Notes: generated by a model from the letters alone, not told the origin. A stretch of DNA of 64,000 nucleotides from Gari tellinella (GCA_922989275.2 OV277866.1:30335246-30399245); one strand, 5' to 3'. Shown: positions 34,580-45,854, counted from the first letter of the stretch. Translations and numbers: made by a program.

Positions 34580-34814
34580 CCCATTCCCCCATAAATACGC
34601 CTTGGTACACCTTTAAATTATTCATCCACTGTAGAAAATAGTTCCTTTTTATAAGATATGATCATTTACCATAAGTAATATTTTCTAGATCCTATAAGAT
34701 AATAGCTTAAAGCAGGCTGAAAGTAAAGCAGAGTGTGCCTTTCTGCTTTACGTTCAACCTGCTTTAAGTTGTCACCTATCTTCAATACTAAAAACAGGCT
34801 ATGAGGGTAATGGG
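34580..34814 (-). mobile_element. P1 element, TTAA duplication
   Basis: CCCATTCCCCCATAAATACGC and GAGGGTAATGGG ends between TTAA, with the core shortened. Confidence 0.9.
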
Positions 34815-35103
34815 TTAACCCTATTTCACACTTCCATTCAAAGACTATACCTGCACGTTATAAACAACCTGTGTAGAGTTGGCTGAATAAACAAAACTCA
34901 TGAACTTATATGTCACATCATAAAACATAAAATTATCTTTCAATTACAATAATTCCAATGGACAAATTTGCATATTATGACAAATACGCATGTCATGCAT
35001 ATGAGCAAAGAAAAATTGAAATATCATTGTATCCATCCACTTTAAATCCCCACTTCAAAATACGTGAAAATGTGTATCTATGCAGTAATGGCTCAAACAC
35101 ACT

Positions 35104-35215
35104 TTAATCCTGTACTCCATAGATACTTAATTTAACGCATTTAATTTACTCCTCCACTTAAGAAAATAGTATATGCAGATATCCATATCCTAGCAGATAG
35201 TAAAACTATCTGTGA
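35104..35215 (-). mobile_element. P1 left-half fragment
   Basis: TTTAATCCTGTACTCCATAG to CTAGCAGATAGTA matches half of P1. Confidence 0.65.
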
Positions 35216-35319
35216 ATTAAAGAGTTAATATACATGTAGTTGATTTACGCATATGGGTAATTTACTAATCGGGGGAAAGCTTAAAGGAGGCTAGCTACAA
35301 TTTAAGCAGAAATATATGA

Positions 35320-35830
35320 TGTAGGAGCCCTCTGGTTAGGGTCTTCATTGTTTTTAATGTAACCATAAATTGTAACACACTCATTCAAATCTACTGTCAC
35401 ATATAACGTCATTCACAAACAGTGTACCTAAGAAAAGTAAAATGATCCTACTTGAACAGTGTAGACCTAGATCAGAGGGCTCCTGCTAGGAGCCACTGGT
35501 TAGAGTCTTCATTGTTTGTCATGTTACATAAATTGTAACAAATTATTAACTCATTGCAACCAAGTGCCACATATAATTTTATGTCAGTAAGAAAAAGTGT
35601 ACCATTGTGGAATACACTTTTCATATACACACACTATTAACCAAGATCAGAGGATACCTCTGAGGCTCATAGGGGCCCTCTAAATCTGATCTGGGTCTTC
35701 ACTGTTTGTCATGTTGCCATTAATTGTTACAAACTCATTGAAATCCAGTGCTGCCTAACTTTGCACATCATGTGAAGAGTATACTTGTCCTAGCAAACAG
35801 TGTCGACCCAGATCAGAAGGCTCCTAATAA
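35320..35830. repeat. Three tandem hairpin-flank units, 165-190 bp
   Basis: TCTTCATTGTTT, TCTTCATTGTTTGTCATGTT and TCTTCACTGTTTGTCATGTT recur near 35340, 35504 and 35695. Each is preceded by AGGAGCCCTCT-like hairpin sequence and followed by AATTGTAACA. Confidence 0.65.
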
Positions 35831-35869
35831 TGTCATAACTACTATGTTGGGAAATATCTTAGATACTTT

Positions 35870-35884
35870 GGGGGGGGGGGGGGG
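35870..35884 (+). repeat. Poly-G tract of 15
   Basis: Fifteen consecutive G on the plus strand, downstream of the nuclease-like gene. It could be a sequencing-sensitive homopolymer. Confidence 0.95.
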
Positions 35885-35983
35885 TAATTTTCTGCCACAC
35901 CGGGACACATTGTGTATATTTAACTTAAGCTGTTATACTCTACGAATTTGACAATTTTGGACTAAATTGATAAACATGGCTTT

Positions 35984-35989
35984 TTTATT
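35984..35989 (-). promoter_or_regulatory. Candidate poly(A) signal AATAAA of the nuclease-like gene
   Basis: AATAAA on the minus strand, about 120 bases past the stop codon, is the nearest canonical signal I see. The sequence is AT-rich, so chance occurrence is possible. Confidence 0.4.
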
Positions 35990-36107
35990 TAACGGGTCCA
36001 AACATCTTAAGGATGTGTAATAAAAATTAAGTACTAAACTAAGGATAAATGATATTTTGAATATTTACACTCCGGCAGCTACACTAAGTCAATAATTGTC
36101 TATCAAC

Positions 36108-39100
36108 TTATTTTGACTTTGGAGTTGACGTCATCGGTCGCTTCCTACGTGCACCACGCTGTGGGGTATATTCAAGAGACCGTTTTTGTTTCTTTCGAAT
36201 GACTTCAGGAAGATCACCAAAGGACAAAAACTGAGCTTCAGGGCCAAAGTCAAATTCTACTTCACCACTTGTGTTTTTTCTTAAAACCCCATGTTTCGTG
36301 AAGTCTGGCAAGATACTTCCATGTTCACCTATCAGATGGAAGTAATCGATTTGTAACTGCACTAGAACATGTAATCTTTCAATCACTGATTGAGGTGGAA
36401 GCCACTTCTTTGGGTTTGATGTTTTGAAACCTCCTTTATGGGTTGGGTCCTCTTTTTTGGCAATCGTTATGGCTCGCACCTCATCAAACGAAACGTTTGA
36501 GTGTTTTAGACGTTTAGGAGTAAACAGCTGTTTGACCATTTCGACAAATAACATTTTATTCATAAACCACTTCCCTTCACTGACTTGGAATAAATTGTTC
36601 CTAAGGCGTTCACACTCTAAGAATGATGACAGAATAGTATCATGTGAAATGGCGTACAATTTTGGAATATAGTCATTTCCTCCCAGGCACAGCGCAAATG
36701 CAATTTTGATGCCAATGTCTCTGTCATTGAACCTGGATTCTAGAAGTGACAATATTCCTGCAATGTTGTATACGTCTACTTTGCCTCCTGGCTTACAAAG
36801 TACAACGTATACACCATTTCTGAATGTGCCATCCTCGTTTCGTTTCATGTGCCGACTAACGGCATACAGGTGGATATACACTGCATCAATGTCTGCAGAT
36901 GTAACATAGCAAACTGCTACCTCTCCATCCTTCATGTCAGTGTTTACCAGCCAGTCGGCAACAGCCATCTCGGCCTCTCCCTTCCGTTGCTTAACATCTG
37001 ACATTTCTGTTACTGTAACATTTGTATCTCTCACAAAATTACACACACTTGGAACACTATATTCACGGTTGCAATCGCATTTCAATTCACACGCACAGTC
37101 TTTCCTCAAAACATGTTCACTATCAACAATTAATCGTATGTTTCTGTTAAACTTCAGGAGATCAATATGTTTTGACAGATATGTGCTGATTAATCTTTTA
37201 CCGTGGTCCGTTTTGGATAGCACATCTTTGTCATACGCTTTTTCACTAAGAATATGTTCATCGGTTTTCAGATGCAAAATATCTTTCTTTGCTTTAACCT
37301 TTCTCTGTTCACGAGTGTTGGACTTAAAATCGTCAGGGGTGAAACTATATTTTTCTTCACATACCACTATGGTTGACGCTTTTGAATTTTTCAAAAAACC
37401 ATTTAATTGGTTTTCAACAAGGCTAATATAGTCTTGGCCTGACTTGATGTTCCCAACCTTAAATTTCATCCCAGCAAACTCAACTGTGCATAGCGTCATT
37501 GAATTTAGTATTTGCTTTGGTACATATGGTAAATTCAAGCCCATGTAGTGTTGAAGCAAAGTCGGTGACGTACATGAAGATATCAATTTAAACAAGGCTC
37601 TTTGTATTCCCAAGGCTTTCGCAACTTTAGGTTTCGAGCTGTCAGGCTTAAGAAGGGCCTGACATACATTGTTGTCGGAAGATAGGGCGTCAATAATCTG
37701 CTTCTCCTTTTCAACAGTCTTCTGTCTCCTCTCCTCTTTTTCCTGTCTCTCAGTCTTATGAGATACCACTTTCGACTTCTGTGTCCGTTTGATGGTAACA
37801 CCTTTGCTTCTTTTTGCTCGACTGACAAGTTCTTTTGGACTGTTGAAGTGTTCATACTTGTCCGATTTAGAATGATCCACACTTGTCAGTTTGTCATTGA
37901 AGAGAAATCTCTCTAGAAGATATCTTCCAACTTCGTCACTTGCTGAATCTAAAATAGATGGTGGCAATAGCAATGTAACTTTTGTGTATACATTGCAGGA
38001 GGTGGTTGATTCTTCTAGGGAAAGACCTCCTCTTCTGAGGATCAACGATGCTGTTGGGTAAACATGGTTCATGTCAACATCTGATAATGTCATCCCAAGA
38101 TTGTCGTTCTCGTCATGAGGTCCATTGTTTCCTTTTTCCTCTGCAGCTTGCAGACTGTCAATCAATGACATCCTGCATGTCACAGAATCTATGCTGGATC
38201 CAGCACGAAAACCTTTTGCAACAGCGATGTGATCTATTTCCCTCTTTGTGTCGCATGCAAAGTTTCTGGTACTGTTCTTGAATGGTGTCGTATAAAGCGC
38301 TTTCTTCATTCTTTGATGGAAATGCCCAGAGGTGTAATGGCTATACAAAAGTCTTGCACAGAATGGAGCATATGATGTTGCCCCGTTGACGAAAGAAAAT
38401 AGGAGAGAACGCTTGACTGCTGCCAGAAGAAGATTGTAACCTGTTTCCCCACCAAGGCGCTCAGAAAATGCTATGGATACAACATCATCACAGCGATTCA
38501 TCATGTCCACATGAAGGGAGAAAGTGGCATTTCTCTCTGACCCATAGGTCAAGAATTCACCAAAGCGTTTTGACCATTTTGCTGATGTGATGGCAGAATC
38601 ATCAGTTTCCAAGTCACTCAGCAGTTCCAGGCGAGCATCGAGATCAAGGTACTGAGTGAATGTAATCAGGAATGCAAGATGAAGAGACAAACTGATCCGT
38701 TTTACTTGTTTCGTGGCCATATCAATATGTTGGATTGATATCAATTTTGCCCAATCGTCATTTTCATCACCTCTCATAAACTTGACAAGTTGAACAATGC
38801 CAGCCTCTTTGTATGCGCTGAAGAGAATGTTTATTTTGGACTTCCGAAGATGTAACAGGGGAAATTCTAGAAGGAACACTTGATATCGAACATCACTTTT
38901 CTGAAGTTGTAGGACACATTTTCCAATTTTATTATCTGGGCCGCAAAGAATTCTGTTGGAGTTTTTACTATGATCAGCACTGTATCCTGCTTTCAATAAC
39001 ACGTCATCCAGAATTTCTTTAATCTTCCAAATGTCATCATCTCGACCTGTTGCTGGTGGTGGGTGTCTGCAAAGCAGAGGAGGCACTATGTATTTCTCAA

Positions 39101-39353
39101 ACCCAAACGATTTCAAACATTCCTGATTGGATTGGGCGCTAGGAACTTCAACTTCACTGTCGTCAACTACTAAGGACATCTCCTCCATCGACTTTTCGAG
39201 TGCACTTAAGCCCAAAAGATCTCCACTTTCCCCATCACTTGAATAGATGACGGGGTCCACATTTGTGTCATCTTCGTATTCAATGGACTCCAGAATAGTT
39301 TCCAGATCTTCATCAGCCTCGTCCCCCGAGTCAGCTTCAAAGGTATCTCTCTC
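36108..39353 (-). CDS. Exon 3 of the nuclease-like gene with the PIN nuclease core (1081 aa)
   Basis: The exon starts after AATTCCAG at 39354 with an acidic stretch beginning ERDTFEADSGDEADED, continues without a stop to 36108, and ends in STPKSK. No ATG is needed here, since the frame is entered by splicing. A basic, charged segment (about residues 1163-1203) links the N-terminal region to the nuclease core. All core acidic residues (Glu1444, Glu1446, Asp1472, Asp1474, Asp1545 in joined numbering) are present, so the nuclease may be active. An unambiguous N-terminal catalytic Asp, as in the FEN1 N-region, was not identified. Confidence 0.85.
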   Translation of the reverse strand, partial: ERDTFEADSGDEADEDLETILESIEYEDDTNVDPVIYSSDGESGDLLGLSALEKSMEEMSLVVDDSEVEVPSAQSNQECLKSFGFEKYIVPPLLCRHPPPATGRDDDIWKIKEILDDVLLKAGYSADHSKNSNRILCGPDNKIGKCVLQLQKSDVRYQVFLLEFPLLHLRKSKINILFSAYKEAGIVQLVKFMRGDENDDWAKLISIQHIDMATKQVKRISLSLHLAFLITFTQYLDLDARLELLSDLETDDSAITSAKWSKRFGEFLTYGSERNATFSLHVDMMNRCDDVVSIAFSERLGGETGYNLLLAAVKRSLLFSFVNGATSYAPFCARLLYSHYTSGHFHQRMKKALYTTPFKNSTRNFACDTKREIDHIAVAKGFRAGSSIDSVTCRMSLIDSLQAAEEKGNNGPHDENDNLGMTLSDVDMNHVYPTASLILRRGGLSLEESTTSCNVYTKVTLLLPPSILDSASDEVGRYLLERFLFNDKLTSVDHSKSDKYEHFNSPKELVSRAKRSKGVTIKRTQKSKVVSHKTERQEKEERRQKTVEKEKQIIDALSSDNNVCQALLKPDSSKPKVAKALGIQRALFKLISSCTSPTLLQHYMGLNLPYVPKQILNSMTLCTVEFAGMKFKVGNIKSGQDYISLVENQLNGFLKNSKASTIVVCEEKYSFTPDDFKSNTREQRKVKAKKDILHLKTDEHILSEKAYDKDVLSKTDHGKRLISTYLSKHIDLLKFNRNIRLIVDSEHVLRKDCACELKCDCNREYSVPSVCNFVRDTNVTVTEMSDVKQRKGEAEMAVADWLVNTDMKDGEVAVCYVTSADIDAVYIHLYAVSRHMKRNEDGTFRNGVYVVLCKPGGKVDVYNIAGILSLLESRFNDRDIGIKIAFALCLGGNDYIPKLYAISHDTILSSFLECERLRNNLFQVSEGKWFMNKMLFVEMVKQLFTPKRLKHSNVSFDEVRAITIAKKEDPTHKGGFKTSNPKKWLPPQSVIERLHVLVQLQIDYFHLIGEHGSILPDFTKHGVLRKNTSGEVEFDFGPEAQFLSFGDLPEVIRKKQKRSLEYTPQRGARRKRPMTSTPKSK

Positions 39354-42327
39354 CTGGAATTTAAATATTCAGATAGCATATGCTGATTTATTTCGTAACG
39401 AAACATGGTAACAATAGAAAGTATACGGAGTTGAATGTGATGTTTTATGAAACAGAAAAGTTACATATTTTTTCAAGTCAAGCATGTGTAAACACAGTAA
39501 AACCGCTCAAAACTGGACACATATTTCAACAATGAAATGGTCTTTTAAGACTGGTGGTAACTAATTACAGGTCAGAAACAGCACCGAACGCTCACCAAGA
39601 GCGTGCAGTGCTGTTAGTGAACTGCATTTAGGAACCACCTGACATACAGGAACTTGTTTTGCTAAAATAAGAGTTCGGATTAGACAGGTTTTACTTTACA
39701 ATGTTAAAGAGTAGTACAATACATGAATTTATTTTCTTTTCACAACAATGTACCTGGTTTTGGTGTGGTACTGCATCAAAACTCTGTGGAGTGGCCACAT
39801 CATCTTTGGCAAGTTCTTCAACATATTCCAATAGGTCATCTGGAAATGAAATTAAACAACGAATAAATACTCGCACATTTGTATATTCTATGCATTTCTT
39901 TGAAAAAAGACACTCTAGATGAAAGTCTATTTGCCAGCCACTGCGCATGGGTATTAATGTTTTGGTTAACCTGTTATTTGGGCAAGTCCATATCCGCTAA
40001 GAATCTAAGCGGACTTCAAGTTTAACGGAATTAATTTCTGAAAACAAAACTTCATGTTTGACTGATTTTTATGATAATAAGGATACTAATGTTAAATTTC
40101 ATGCTTTGGGCATAATAATAAAAGTGGACTGGAATTGGACTTTAACGGTTAATGTGTATATTCAAACGTAACTGCACCAACCTTTTATTTGCACTTATGT
40201 TGTTTATTCACTAAACCAAATTTTGCAACACAACTCGATTGACTCTACAAACGCTTACGGCATAACAACTTACGTCCAAATACGGTGTTGGTGCAACAAA
40301 GGTTAAATAGAAGCAATTGCTGTGACATCTGGATCCAAATCCAAATTGCAAAGCATGCAATTTAGAATTGAAGCGGTCAAGCATGCAAAGTGATTGAAAA
40401 TGTTGGAGAAAATTAGGATTTCATTTTTAAGCTTTAGAAGTACATTGCGTTTTATAATACCTGGTAATCTTTTCCATATGGCATGACACCCAAATGTCAT
40501 ATAATTGAAGAACTTTCGGAATGCGTCATCCTCGGGGTCTGTCAATTCCACCAGTGTCTTGCATACAATTCCGTCCTCAACCGTCACTGGTTGCTTGCAA
40601 GTGCATGACACAATTCCATCACAATCAGCCGAGTGCCATTCCTCGGTTACATGACTGTCAACTGGAAGACCCTGTATTGTGATAGGCAACGTGCAGAGCT
40701 GCTTTGATCTGTGCTCGCCAGGATTTGGATCAGCTACATACTGCAAACGCACTAAATTGTCCAGCATCAATATCATATGACAAGATCTCAGATTTGTTCT
40801 CGATCTGGTACCTCCATTAATTGTGGGGTACAGAAGAAAGTGTTCCTTTAGATAGGTATTATAGTAGCACATATCCAAGTCAGCATCCTTTTTCAGCTTT
40901 ACTTCCGCATGGTTTAAGCTAGTTGTTGCGCCTGCTCCGGATGTTACATCAAACACTGAACCTACACTCTTATATTGGAGAAGTAGCTTGTTTGTGTTGC
41001 TCTTTTGAAAAAGGCCTGCATAATTTCTGTTGTGTATGTTAAGTAGGATATCATATACAATATACAGTTTTTCCAACTTTTTCTTGTAGAATTCCTGTTC
41101 ATGGTCATTTTGTTGAGCAATTTTGAATGATTTTTCATTAATAAAAGGTTCTAAAAGTATTTGTGTCTCTGATGGAAGCTCGAAGTACCATTCGTGAAGG
41201 ATGTTGAAATTGTCTAAAGTCAGTGGTTTTGTCAGACTTGGAGTAAAACATGATTGGCATTTTTCATTTTCCTCATCAAGCTCTACTGATCCGTCTATTC
41301 GGTCGTTTGCCTGCCAGATAATTGCCTTGTCATCATATTGTCTCGTTTCAACAACGTCCCTGAGTAAAAATCTCTGAAGTTTTCTGTCAATTTTTGAGAA
41401 GTTGGCGATGTCATTTTCAGCTATTAAATAAACAGTCTCTAGGTAAACACAGTGTTGTCTCTTTAGTTCGTAAAATGAGTGGGAACATACGTCACTGAAG
41501 TCTGTTTCCAGATTGCATTTGTTAACAATGACAGCCCATACACAGTTTTTCTCTTTTGAGTTTGAAACATCAAAGCTTGTCACATGGCCAACGCTATTTG
41601 GACAATAAACTTCTACAATACATCTTAGTTCACTGTCTATAACAGATGCACTGTGCACCTGACCGGCAACAATCCTCACATCATCATTCGTTTCTGAGCT
41701 TTCATATCGAAGACTGTTCTTCCTAATTTGATATTTTGATGATGTATTCCATAATTTACAACACTCTTTTAAGGACAACAGAGATTGAAATCTTTGATAC
41801 TTTAAGTTTACAATGTCTTCATAAGAATACTCATGGTACTTCTGGTTGACTATGTTAGATATATCTTTTTCAAACCAGCATATCCGCTTCCATTCGATGT
41901 CACTAAAGTCATCTTTATAATCTGTGTTTAATGTCGATATACTAGAAAATTCATTGAATTCAGTGGAATGAAATACTGAAGAGTCTCTAAATATCTGAGT
42001 TTTGGCAATTAGACAATAAAGATCCCATATTGTTTTAGAAATTTGTTTGTCGTGAATTAACTCCTTTTCGATACCTTGTATAATGTTCTGACACACTGGC
42101 TTGGAGCTATTAACCAATAAATACTTCAAAACAGCCGGAACATTTGCACAATCGTCACCAAGATATGTCCTCTTGCCACCTTGAAATTTGTTTAGGGTAC
42201 GTCTTAAATTGTATATAGTTACAGTATCTCCACCAGTGTGCAACACTTTGAACACATCATCTATCTTAATTACATTCGCCTCACTTGTGCAATCCGTCTG
42301 GACTTTGAACTTGGTTGAGAACTTCAT
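36108..42327 (-). CDS. FEN1/XPG-type PIN nuclease-like protein, three exons, about 1732 aa
   Basis: Coding sequence is join(42327-40461, 39839-39754, 39353-36108) on the minus strand. Each junction has GT-AG ends. Exon 1 leaves one base that completes an Asp codon in exon 2, and exon 2 ends in phase 0, so one frame runs through to the stop. The last third resembles the FEN1/XPG/XRN nuclease fold. A block near residues 1312-1335 (TIVVCEEK, then KSNTREQRK) recalls the XPG N-region. KGEAEMA (about 1442-1448) matches the XPG-I acidic motif, TSADID (1469-1474) supplies paired Asp residues, and LGGNDYIP (1541-1548) matches the G-x-D motif. A Cys cluster (CACELKCDC, 1404-1412) lies just before the core, and the C-terminus is Lys/Arg-rich like a nuclear localisation signal. 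Cleavage of branched or hairpin DNA is an inference from the fold. The N-terminal 1100 residues are unrecognised. It may be a host gene or the captured gene of a mobile element; large families of similar proteins occur in aquatic invertebrates, from memory and unchecked. Confidence 0.83.
39354..40460 (-). other. Introns of the nuclease-like gene (39354-39753 and 39840-40460)
   Basis: Two short introns of 400 and 621 bases with GT-AG ends. Neither contains a recognisable copy of the hairpin MITE families that fill the rest of the window. Confidence 0.75.
39754..39839 (-). CDS. Exon 2 of the nuclease-like gene (29 aa)
   Basis: This is an 86-base exon between TTTCATTTCCAG and GTACATTG. With the one base carried from exon 1 it encodes 29 residues beginning DDLLEYVEEL and ending PHQNQ. 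It is acidic and joins in phase 0 to exon 3. The exact phase fit on both sides is the main evidence, since the exon is too short to recognise by itself. Confidence 0.8.
40461..42327 (-). CDS. Exon 1 of the nuclease-like gene (residues 1-622)
   Basis: The exon encodes 622 codons plus one base and ends at CCAG before GTATTA. Without splicing the frame would run 52 codons further, so the splice site decides the end. No domain is recognised with confidence. A hydrophobic stretch MILMLDNLV (about 518-526) and a Cys motif DCDGIVSCTC (about 568-577) stand out; the first faintly recalls DUF6589-type proteins, a weak guess. The ATG is at 42327-42325. Nine bases upstream is a pyrimidine tract ending in CATAG, a good 3' splice site, so the annotated Met may be internal and an earlier exon may exist. 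Confidence 0.82.
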
Positions 42328-42336
42328 GTCCCATTG

Positions 42337-43035
42337 CTATGCAAAAGAAAAAAGTATATGAGCAGGGTCAGCTGAAGGAACTTTGGAAATGACTTTAACC
42401 ACATCACATTGTGTGGCTTTCAAAAATAACAGTTAAGTTTGTCGGCTAGGTCCCTGGATTCCTTTCACATGATTGTGTATTAATGATGATTTACATGTAT
42501 GCAGAGAATTTCAGACCCAATGACACCATAGAAAGGCATGCACGGATCCAGAAGGGGTATAGTAAAATTCCTATTTCCAATGGTTGAACCCCCACACCCC
42601 CTCAGATTGGTTGGGCCCCCTAATTTGGTATAAAACCCTTTATTTTAGCATAAAAACATCGATTACTATAAAACAAAGTCATACAAAATTTGACATTTGG
42701 GAAACATTCAGCCTTTTTTTTCAAATAGATCAATCGCAACAACTCGGTCCTGTATCTCTTTCTGTTGGCAACTGAAAATATGCGATCGTTTGCTAATTCA
42801 CTGCCTATAACAAAGAAAATTATCTTATACATGTGGGACAAAACATCAAACCCACCCCATGCCGATTACACATGTCAAGTGGTGTCTGGCATTATGAAAA
42901 GTTAGATAGATTGGTTCTGTAATGACAGATTTAAAAGATTATCGAGAGTGAAATAAATTACAAAAACCACTAAAAATGTGAATAATTGTTAATTTGATAA
43001 GTTTCACATACGAGAATTATGTTCTACATACTTAA
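42337..43035 (-). other. Upstream region of the nuclease-like gene
   Basis: Contains the pyrimidine tract and CATAG at 42337-42355 that could be a 3' splice site. No further exon or clear promoter identified. Confidence 0.4.
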
Positions 43036-43321
43036 CCCATTACTCCATAGCCCAACTCTTGTTTTGAAGGCACGAAACCACTTAAAACAGGTTGACAGTA
43101 AAGCAGAATGTATCTAATATTGAAGACAGATCATGATCACTTAAAGCAGGTTGAAAGTATCTAGCAGAATGTACCCTAAGGCGCCTTCTGCTTTACTTAT
43201 AGTCTCCTATCTGCTATGATATAGCAATGATATCTTATGGCACATATTCATAAAGTTGAATTATTTTCACCAAAAGAGGAATAAATTAAAGACGTAAAAA
43301 GGCGCATTATGGGGTAATGGG
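43036..43321 (+). mobile_element. P1 element with internal duplication
   Basis: CCCATTACTCCATAG start after TTAA and GGGGTAATGGG end. The segment around CACTTAAA(A)CAGGTTGA is present twice. Confidence 0.85.
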
Positions 43322-43873
43322 TGAATACTCATTATACTTTACTTTTAGCCTGTTATTTTCATCAGTGGAAAAGCAAAGAAATGTGTATGTATAAACTATA
43401 AAGATGTATATATGGAAAAAAGGGTTTGTCAAAGAGTACGAGTCATGAAAACAGACAACTTGATAATAATAATTGCGCGCCTCGATTGGGAAGAAAAACT
43501 AACTCTGGGGATTTTTTATCTCAAAGTTATGGTTGGTAACCCTGTGTTAATTCTCTGATATAACAGGAATTCTTTGTTATTATTACTTTTATGAAATTTA
43601 GTGTAATTAGATTGATATGCTACATATGCATATTAATCAGGTGAGCCTAGGATGTCATCTGGTTCGAAATTCCAAGCATATTTGCAAGATAGCGGCGACC
43701 ATGCATATGCATCTTTCAAAACTGTGAGCCACAGCTTCGCTATTCGTTGTCCGATTTTCAAAAGTTCTGTCACTGCTGCAATTTTCTCCATCACCTCTAC
43801 CATTTGAGATTAACTATTAGCTTAAGCATTTTCCAATAAAAGATAATTTTCTACAAGGTTGAGTTCTTATTAA

Positions 43874-44083
43874 CCCTTTTCCTGCTGAAAACGGATTGTT
43901 ATACCAATGCCAACAGCTTGGATCAAGGCCAGCCGCCGAGTAACTCGGCGTCCTAAGCCAGGACCCAACCTTTTTGGCACTCAGCCTAGTATCATCTTCC
44001 ACCAAAAAGGAGCAGATTTTTACTTTGTTGGAAAGCAGACAGCAATTAGAAATACTTTCAGAAAATGTTCAGCAGGATAAGGG
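43874..44083 (+). mobile_element. P5 element (CCCTTTTCCTGCTG), TTAA duplication
   Basis: TTAA on both sides, ends CCCTTTTCCTGCTGA / TCAGCAGGATAAGGG. The core contains GGCCAGCCGCCGAGTAACTC, with a worn right arm. Confidence 0.88.
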
Positions 44084-44882
44084 TTAATTTAGTTCTCACT
44101 TGGAATAAAAGCTAGATAGAAGTGTTTGCTTACCTTGTCATGTTGATTTTCGATTTTTCACTTCCAAAAAGTAAAGGAATGTTGACAGCCTTTTGTCGAT
44201 GGTGAATTGTAAAATGCACTGCGACTAAACCATATTTTACAAAAATCTCATTGTAGATTATGTCAACTGCTGTTTAATTAGTCTATAAACTGTAAATCAC
44301 AAAATGTTTGTCAATCACTGTATCATTAAATTTATTTACATAAACAAATTAATCTTAAACCTGTTGACTGTCTTGGGGAAATTGTGTGTGTGTGAGACTG
44401 TACAATATAGTGTTACAGGTAGCACAGATTTCTGTGGTCAATTTCTCATCAGAGAGCCTGGTCTGGACACATGTGGTGCTAATTGCCTCCGACCACTTCC
44501 GTGCCTACTTAATGGTGTCATGGTGGATTAGTGTAGACTCTATCAGAAGTGATTGGGATTTTTAGGCTAAGTGAGAGACTGTATGGGGTAATGGGGTAAA
44601 TCAAGTATGCACACTGGATACATATGCAGTTAATCAGGACAAGGTGTACTTTCACATCACTGCAGCCATCATGAATCTGGTTCGTATTAGAACTGTTTAT
44701 CAAAAACATTCTTTTTTTTTAAATGGCAAACTTATTTTTGTCTTTACAAAATATCACTCTGAAAACCTTTTAAAAGGTTAAAATTTTAAAATGACATTCA
44801 ATTCAAAACATGAGCATAGCGTGTGTACCAAATGAATGACAAGTGGCTATACCATGAATAAAGTATGGCAATTTCAAAGGCA
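44084..44882. other. No gene recognised
   Basis: AT-rich, with short open frames lacking domains. Confidence 0.5.
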
Positions 44883-44972
44883 GACACCTGATTAATGCAG
44901 GACAAATGTAATGCAGGTTGCTTCTTTAAGCACTTTCTGCATTACATCTCTCTTACTTCAAGCCATCGCCTG
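44883..44972. repeat. F2 hairpin element
   Basis: TTAATGCAGGACAAATGTAA and complement around CTTTAAGCAC. Confidence 0.65.
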
Positions 44973-44977
44973 TTATA

Positions 44978-45208
44978 ACCCTTTACCCCATAGCTTGTTG
45001 CAAATTTTAAAGACTGAATGACCTCCCAAAGCAGAATGGGCCTGAAGGTGCATTCTGCTTTACTTCAAGCCTGCTTTAAGCTACCCTCTGCTAGGATATA
45101 ACAAATATTTCTTATGTTGCATATTCATGACTGTTTAAAGTAGAGTTATTTTCTTTAGTGGAAGAATAAATTGAAGGCATAAATAGGCATACTTATGGTG
45201 TAATGGGT
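44978..45208 (+). mobile_element. P1 element, worn
   Basis: CCCTTTACCCCATAGC start and TGGTGTAATGGG-TTA end. Confidence 0.8.
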
Positions 45209-45264
45209 TACAGTATCACCATGTACTTCTTTTAAATGGCATTGTAACATGTTGAACTGTTTAA

Positions 45265-45508
45265 CCCATTACCCCATAGCCTGTTTCTAGTTTTGAAGAC
45301 AGGTGTCCACTTAAAGCAGGTTGACAGTAAAGCAGAATGCGCCTTAAGGCACATTCTGCTTTACTTTCAGCCTGCTTTAAGCTTTTATCTGCTAGAATAT
45401 AGAAAATATTTTTTATGATTCTTATTTGTAACAGTATAAATTGGAACTATTTTCTTCAGTAGAGGAAACAATTAAAGGCGTAAAAAGGCGTATGTATGGG
45501 GGAAAGGG
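45265..45508 (+). mobile_element. P1 element, TTAA duplication
   Basis: CCCATTACCCCATAGCC and GGGGGAAAGGG ends. The core is GCGCC on the left but GGCAC on the right, a one-arm change. Confidence 0.92.
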
Positions 45509-45661
45509 TTAATGTCATTTAATATATGAGTTGCACTCTTATTAAAACATACAAAATGGTGGGGTATCTATCACTGCTATATGGTCTTTAATGGTGGGTA
45601 TTTTAAAACATGGACATTCTTTGAGAAAAAATAAAATGCAGTTTAAAAGCATTTAGATCTA

Positions 45662-45854
45662 CAGTCGAATTTCAATATCTCAAACTCTGTTAAATCAAAC
45701 ATACCTGTATTTCAAAGTTAAAACGTGGCTTAGCCACGTTTTAACTATAAAATATGGGTATGTTCGACTTAACCGAGCATGAAATAATGCAGTTCGTGTG
45801 TCGAACTATCGGATAGTTCGAGTTAAGCAAGTTCGAGATATCGAAGTTCGATTG
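45662..45854 (+). mobile_element. M3 element, TA duplication
   Basis: CAGTCGAATTTC start and GAAGTTCGATTG end flanked by TA, with an AACGTGGCTTAGCCACGTT core. Confidence 0.9.

Noticed and set aside
36934..37431. 165-codon plus-strand open frame
   Set aside because: It is antisense to the large exon of the nuclease-like gene and has no domain.
39206..39406. Minus-strand open frame upstream of exon 3
   Set aside because: It is a shadow frame; the true frame enters at the 39354 acceptor in another phase.
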